A stretch of 64,000 bases of DNA from Agarophyton chilense. Lineage: Eukaryota > Rhodophyta > Florideophyceae > Gracilariales > Gracilariaceae. Below are positions 61,019 to 64,000 of this stretch, piece by piece; position 1 is the stretch's first letter, and every line of letters begins with the position of its first letter. A program made the position numbers and the translations under genes. Below the pieces are notes generated by a model that worked only from the letters and a program-made list of their open reading frames with translations, was not told the origin of the DNA and did no database searches. The stretch covers positions 496,001 to 560,000 of the forward strand of contig JARGXX010000129.1 in NCBI GenBank assembly GCA_030374765.1, read 5' to 3'.

Positions 61019-61612
61019 TCAGGTGGAGCCAGACGCATTGGGGTCATACCAAGGGCGATGCGGAGCGGCAGCAGCGCCGCGAATGAGAGGCTCGGGCTCT
61101 TCCTTTTCCTTCTTGTGCTTCCTGTACTTGTGGACGGCCAGGGCGCCCAGCCCCAAAGCGGCGGCGGCGCCGCCGACTTTGCCGGCGGTCTTCGCCTTTT
61201 CGGAGTGCAGGAAGCCTTCCTTCTGTTCCTTCTCAGACACGACGGCCAGCGAGAGCGAGCCGGTGCCATTGACGACTTGGAAGTCGCCATGCGCCTTGCC
61301 TCTCTCGTGCACGGTGGCCAGCAGCACGCCGGCCGACCCCAGCGACGGCACGCCGGGCACGCCGGTGTCAAACACGAAGAAGGTGAGGTACTTGGGCTCG
61401 GGGCGACCGTCAGCCGCGACGGCCTTCATGTGCGTGCCCAAATCCAGCTCAAAGGTATCGTTCCATCGGGCCACATTGCCGTCGACGGTGGCGGCGGGCG
61501 TCTTGTGTAGCTCCTCGGAGATGTTGCCGTCGAAGCACACGACGACGAAGGGGTACACGCCGCCGAGATTGGTGCCGGAGGTGACCTGCACGACGAGGGT
61601 AGACGGCGCCAT
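61019..61612 (-). CDS. C2-domain protein (paralogue 2)
   Basis: 197 residues from the ATG at 61612 (MAPSTLVVQVTSG). It matches paralogue 1 block for block: GTNLGGVYPFVVVCFDGNIS, VARWNDTFELDL, PEPKYLTFFVFDTGVPGVPSLGSAGVLLATV, GSLSLAVVSE, the Gly/Ala stretch GGAAAALGLGALAVHKYRK with Lys/Arg, and RPWYDP near the C-terminus. It lacks the long acidic tail. The ORF runs upstream to 61828, but that part (ARAAAVHETSAVQ...) has no similarity to paralogue 1, so I use the internal ATG in GGCGCCATG context. Same strand, 516 bases from paralogue 1. Likely arose by local tandem duplication. Divergent from the DUF1499 gene. Confidence 0.78.
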   Translation of the reverse strand: MAPSTLVVQVTSGTNLGGVYPFVVVCFDGNISEELHKTPAATVDGNVARWNDTFELDLGTHMKAVAADGRPEPKYLTFFVFDTGVPGVPSLGSAGVLLATVHERGKAHGDFQVVNGTGSLSLAVVSEKEQKEGFLHSEKAKTAGKVGGAAAALGLGALAVHKYRKHKKEKEEPEPLIRGAAAAPHRPWYDPNASGST

Positions 61613-62101
61613 TTTGGGGAGGGTGTTGAAGGGGGCGGGGGCGAGACCATGCAAGTGCAACGCGACGCAAGGCTCAGCGCTTTGTACTGCGCTCGTCTCG
61701 TGCACGGCAGCTGCACGCGCCGCTGGCGCTGAGGCTGTGAGTGGTGGTCTGTCACTATGGCATCGCGTGTAATGGCGCACGGCGTGTGCGATACCGTTGG
61801 TAGATATCGTCGGCGCCATGTGCGACAATGGCGCGTCGCCAGTAGCGCGCGCTGTCGACAGCTGTCCTCACCTTCCTCCGGCGCTGCGCACCACTTCTGT
61901 GACACGGGTCTATCGCGTACACACCTCATCCGTGTACACTTGCACGCGTGTACACTTGCACGCGTGTACACTTGCACGCGTGTACATCACATTTGGGCGC
62001 GAGCTCAACCATGAGCTCTGCGCTCTGTGCTTTGGCTTGGGCAGTCCATTTTGCGCGCTGTCGGGTTGCATGAGCCCACCGAACTTCATTTCGCTTCCGC
62101 C
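61613..62101. promoter_or_regulatory. Divergent promoter with 16-bp tandem repeats
   Basis: Three perfect copies of CGTGTACACTTGCACG plus a partial fourth (61931-61986), each containing the palindrome GTGTACAC. A GCGCCAT/ATGGCGC hairpin lies near 61815. Between the C2 paralogue 2 and DUF1499 genes. Confidence 0.6.
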
Positions 62102-62746
62102 ATGGCCACGCGTTGCGCCTTCGTGCCGGCGGCGCTGCTGGTGCGCGTATCGCCGACGCGCGTCGTCGTCACTGCCTGCGCGCCGCGTCCCCGCGCCGCC
62201 GCGTTGGCCACCACAGCCGTGGTGGTGGTGGCGGCCGCCGTGGCCGCCGCCGCCGCAATGTGTGGCGCGCCCGATCATTCGCTCGCCTACGGACTGGTGC
62301 AGGGCCGTTTGGACAAGTGTCGCGGCGATATGCCGTGCGTGAGCACGGCGTCCGTGGCAAATCCCAGCAAGTTCGGCGCGCCCTGGACGTATCGCCCGCA
62401 GACGGACGACGCCGACGCCGCGTGGCACGCGCTCAAGGCCGCTTTAGAGGCCAGTCGCGACCGCGGACGCATCGTCGAGAGCGTGGACGGTCCACAGTTG
62501 TATTACCTTCGCGCCGAGTTTCCGTCATCGTTTCGCGGCGTGGACGACGTGGAGTTTCGTCTCATTCCGGAAGAGGCGTTGGTGACGTACCGCAGCGCAT
62601 CCAGAGAGGCCATTTTCTTGTATCCTTTGCAGACGCCAATTAACACGGACAAGAACAAGACGCGACTGCTGGACGTTCGTCAGGCGCTTGGGTGGGACGA
62701 ATTTGCAGGCTTCAATGTGTTTGGTGTTGACACACCGTTGTCGTGA
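62102..62746 (+). CDS. DUF1499-family protein, probable thylakoid lumen
   Basis: 214 residues from the ATG at 62102 in a strong CCGCCATGG context. The N-terminus is bipartite: a basic, Ala/Val-rich transit peptide (MATRCAFVPAALLVRVSPTRVVV), then a hydrophobic transfer segment (ALATTAVVVVAAAVAAAAAMCGA). The DUF1499 domain follows: PCVSTASV, APWTYRPQTDDADAAWHALKAAL, RGRIVES, YLRAEFPSSFRGVDDVEFRLI and VTYRSASREAI. It matches the family pattern DDVEF and RSASR. Bacterial and plastid members have no known enzymatic activity; plant homologues occur in the lumen. An upstream in-frame extension begins with GTG and is not used. Confidence 0.82.
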   Translation: MATRCAFVPAALLVRVSPTRVVVTACAPRPRAAALATTAVVVVAAAVAAAAAMCGAPDHSLAYGLVQGRLDKCRGDMPCVSTASVANPSKFGAPWTYRPQTDDADAAWHALKAALEASRDRGRIVESVDGPQLYYLRAEFPSSFRGVDDVEFRLIPEEALVTYRSASREAIFLYPLQTPINTDKNKTRLLDVRQALGWDEFAGFNVFGVDTPLS

Positions 62747-62992
62747 GGGCACAGTTAATTGCACGTGTAATTGCAGGCCAAAAAAGGGAATTGCCAAATT
62801 GGGCAAGCTTCCGCTATGCACATGCGCGCGTTTCATTGGGCGCCACACCCGTAAAACTTTAGTTTGTGCATATCAGCCACACGCACCACGTGGAAGCGAA
62901 GCGGCGTGTTTCGCGTTCATTGGCGGCGCGTGTCCGCGGCACACGGCGCGTGCATATGCGTCTCGAGTTTGCGTCCAAACATAAGCACGCAG

Positions 62993-63014
62993 CCCCCCCC
63001 CCCCCCCCCCCCCC
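62993..63014 (+). repeat. C22 tract upstream of the Pro-rich protein gene
   Basis: Sense-strand run of 22 C, 140 bases before the ATG at 63155, followed by a C/T-rich leader (CTCTGTCCGTCC..., TTGTTTCTCTTCTCC). Confidence 0.95.
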
Positions 63015-63154
63015 GTTTGCTTGACTGCGCATGCCGTCATCTCCATTGTGCACGACCACGCGCCCGTCTCCACCCTCGTTCATCTCTGTCCGTCCTTCCG
63101 CTGTGCGTCTTGTTTCTCTTCTCCACGCGTTTTCGTCCACATCGCTGCCGTGCT

Positions 63155-63733
63155 ATGCCGTCGTCTGCTGCACCGCGTTCGGCGCCCGTGCCCATTGTCT
63201 CGTTGCGAGTGTCATCGCCATCGCCACCACCAACACAAACCCATTTGTCTCCGTCGCACTCGCGCGCGTCCTTGTGCGCAGCTGCGCGCAGCGCGCCGGG
63301 GCCAGCCGTGCTGGGCTGTGCCACAGGCGAGATGCGGCGCATGCGCTCCGTTCTGGACATGAAACTAGGCGCCATGGCAGCGTCGTTCGACGCGTCGTTG
63401 TCACCGCCACCGCCGTCGTCTCAACATTCATCGCCACCGCCATCGCCCTCTCCACCTTCATCGTTGTCAACATCGCCACCAGCGTCGCCACCACCAGCGT
63501 CGCCACCACCAGCGTCGCCACCACCAGCGTCGCCACCAGTGTCTCCATACGCGCCGCTGCGCGCGGCCGAGGTGGTGGACGCGTTCGGCATCGCCATCCC
63601 GCGCAGCACGCAGCGACACATGAGACAACACGGTGCGCACGAACCGGTACGCTGTCGCCTACCTGACGGCGGCTGCGCGCTCGTGCTGGCCGACTCGCCC
63701 TCGTCACTGGACCTGTCAGCGTTGCTATGCTGA
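63155..63733 (+). CDS. Pro/Ser-rich protein with minisatellite-coded repeat, unknown
   Basis: 192 residues from the ATG at 63155 (MPSSAAPRSAPVP). The middle (about residues 80-128) is almost entirely Pro/Ser/Ala, with ASPPP repeated, encoded by a 15-bp minisatellite of the GCGTCGCCACCACCA type (63481-63536). Flanking segments are more complex: GEMRRMRSVLDMKLGAMAASFDASL before, and LRAAEVVDAFGIAIPRSTQRHMRQHGAHEPVRCRLPDGGCALVLADS after, which may be a small folded region. No signal peptide or known domain. A repeat GAGCTGAGC follows the stop (63731-63756). The start is the first ATG after the C-rich leader; longer upstream frames are untranslated leader. Confidence 0.5.
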   Translation: MPSSAAPRSAPVPIVSLRVSSPSPPPTQTHLSPSHSRASLCAAARSAPGPAVLGCATGEMRRMRSVLDMKLGAMAASFDASLSPPPPSSQHSSPPPSPSPPSSLSTSPPASPPPASPPPASPPPASPPVSPYAPLRAAEVVDAFGIAIPRSTQRHMRQHGAHEPVRCRLPDGGCALVLADSPSSLDLSALLC

Positions 63734-63981
63734 GCTGAGCCGAGCTGAGCTGAGCGCCGCGGAGAGCGAGCGCTATAAACACCACTCCCCTCCCCCCTCC
63801 CGCCTGCCTACCCCCGCCTTCGCTGCGGCACGTGACCCACGCGCGTTCCACTTGTCCACGTGGAACCCGTGGCCACGCGTCCAGCGCGCGTTCTCGCGCA
63901 GCTTTCCGAGCCTTTTAGGCGTTGTGTGTGTGTGTGCGCGCGCCGCACGGGACACAACGCGTTGCGTCGCAGCTCGCCGCC
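63734..63981 (+). promoter_or_regulatory. Promoter and leader of the last gene
   Basis: A TATA-like element CGCTATAAAC (63771-63780) precedes a C/T-rich tract (CACTCCCCTCCCCCCTCCC, 63782-63800), a usual position for a start site. A TGTGTGTGTG run lies at 63925-63936. The leader ends at CGCCGCCATG. Confidence 0.4.
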
Positions 63982-64000
63982 ATGCGCCGCGCGCTCGCCG
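63982..64000 (+). CDS. Start of a gene cut by the window end
   Basis: ATG in an ideal context (GCCGCCATGC), followed by MRRALA before the window ends. Only six codons are visible; the basic and hydrophobic start could open a transit or signal peptide. The upstream TATA-like and C-rich leader features support a genuine start. Confidence 0.45.

Noticed and set aside
63480..63540. CRISPR-like array
   Set aside because: The 15-bp repeats are contiguous, coding (ASPPP) and lack spacers; no CRISPR array or rRNA gene was seen anywhere in the window.

Overview
The window is nuclear DNA from a photosynthetic eukaryote, most likely a unicellular red alga (Porphyridium-like; inferred, no search run). 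The light-harvesting protein at 35345-36001 has red-lineage LHCR features and a single plastid transit peptide with no ER signal, which argues for a primary plastid. A probable plastid-envelope TOC-like GTPase, a twin-arginine lumenal protein and a lumen-type DUF1499 protein agree with this. All host genes appear intronless and tightly packed, which also fits.

The window has two halves. Bases 1 to about 33,290 are an AT-richer graveyard of nested mobile elements with no recognisable host gene. They hold: a truncated unknown LTR element with a decayed gag-like ORF and a Myb/SANT-like pseudogene (1-2235); an old, stop-riddled Ty3/gypsy chromovirus between two ~450-bp LTRs (3037-13677), whose 3' part carries a long decayed ORF on the opposite strand; solo LTRs (14354-14799, 17811-18129, probably 16019-16307); a Helitron with a broken Rep and an open Pif1-type helicase (about 20.1-25.9 kb), followed by 120-bp palindromic tandem repeats and a candidate 3' end; and a young Ty1/copia element on the minus strand (27745-33281) with 90-bp LTRs, a perfect CGCAT target duplication and an internal initiator-Met half-tRNA type primer site.

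From about 33.5 kb the sequence becomes GC-rich and gene-dense: F-box/WD40-like protein, LHCR antenna protein, Gfo/Idh/MocA oxidoreductase, PAQR receptor, NC2-beta/Dr1, a Ser-rich protein, ACP5-type phosphatase, TRIC-type channel, a small poly-Cys membrane protein, GST-like protein, PH-DDHD phospholipase, a fructose-bisphosphatase with an altered active-site loop, a class 3 lipase, TOC-like GTPase, thylakoid lumen protein, two tandem C2 paralogues, DUF1499 protein, a Pro-rich protein and the first codons of one more gene. The genes are not one pathway: plastid function, lipid metabolism, sugar metabolism and general transcription are mixed.

The most unusual signals are long homopolymeric C tracts (8-42 nt), nearly always on the coding strand just upstream of start codons in the genic half and absent from the transposon half; the antisense ORF inside the chromovirus; an antisense tRNA-like Pol III module inside that chromovirus's LTR; the minimal-LTR copia element with no in-frame gag ATG; and the FBPase whose DPLDGSSN loop reads DPLTGLSD.
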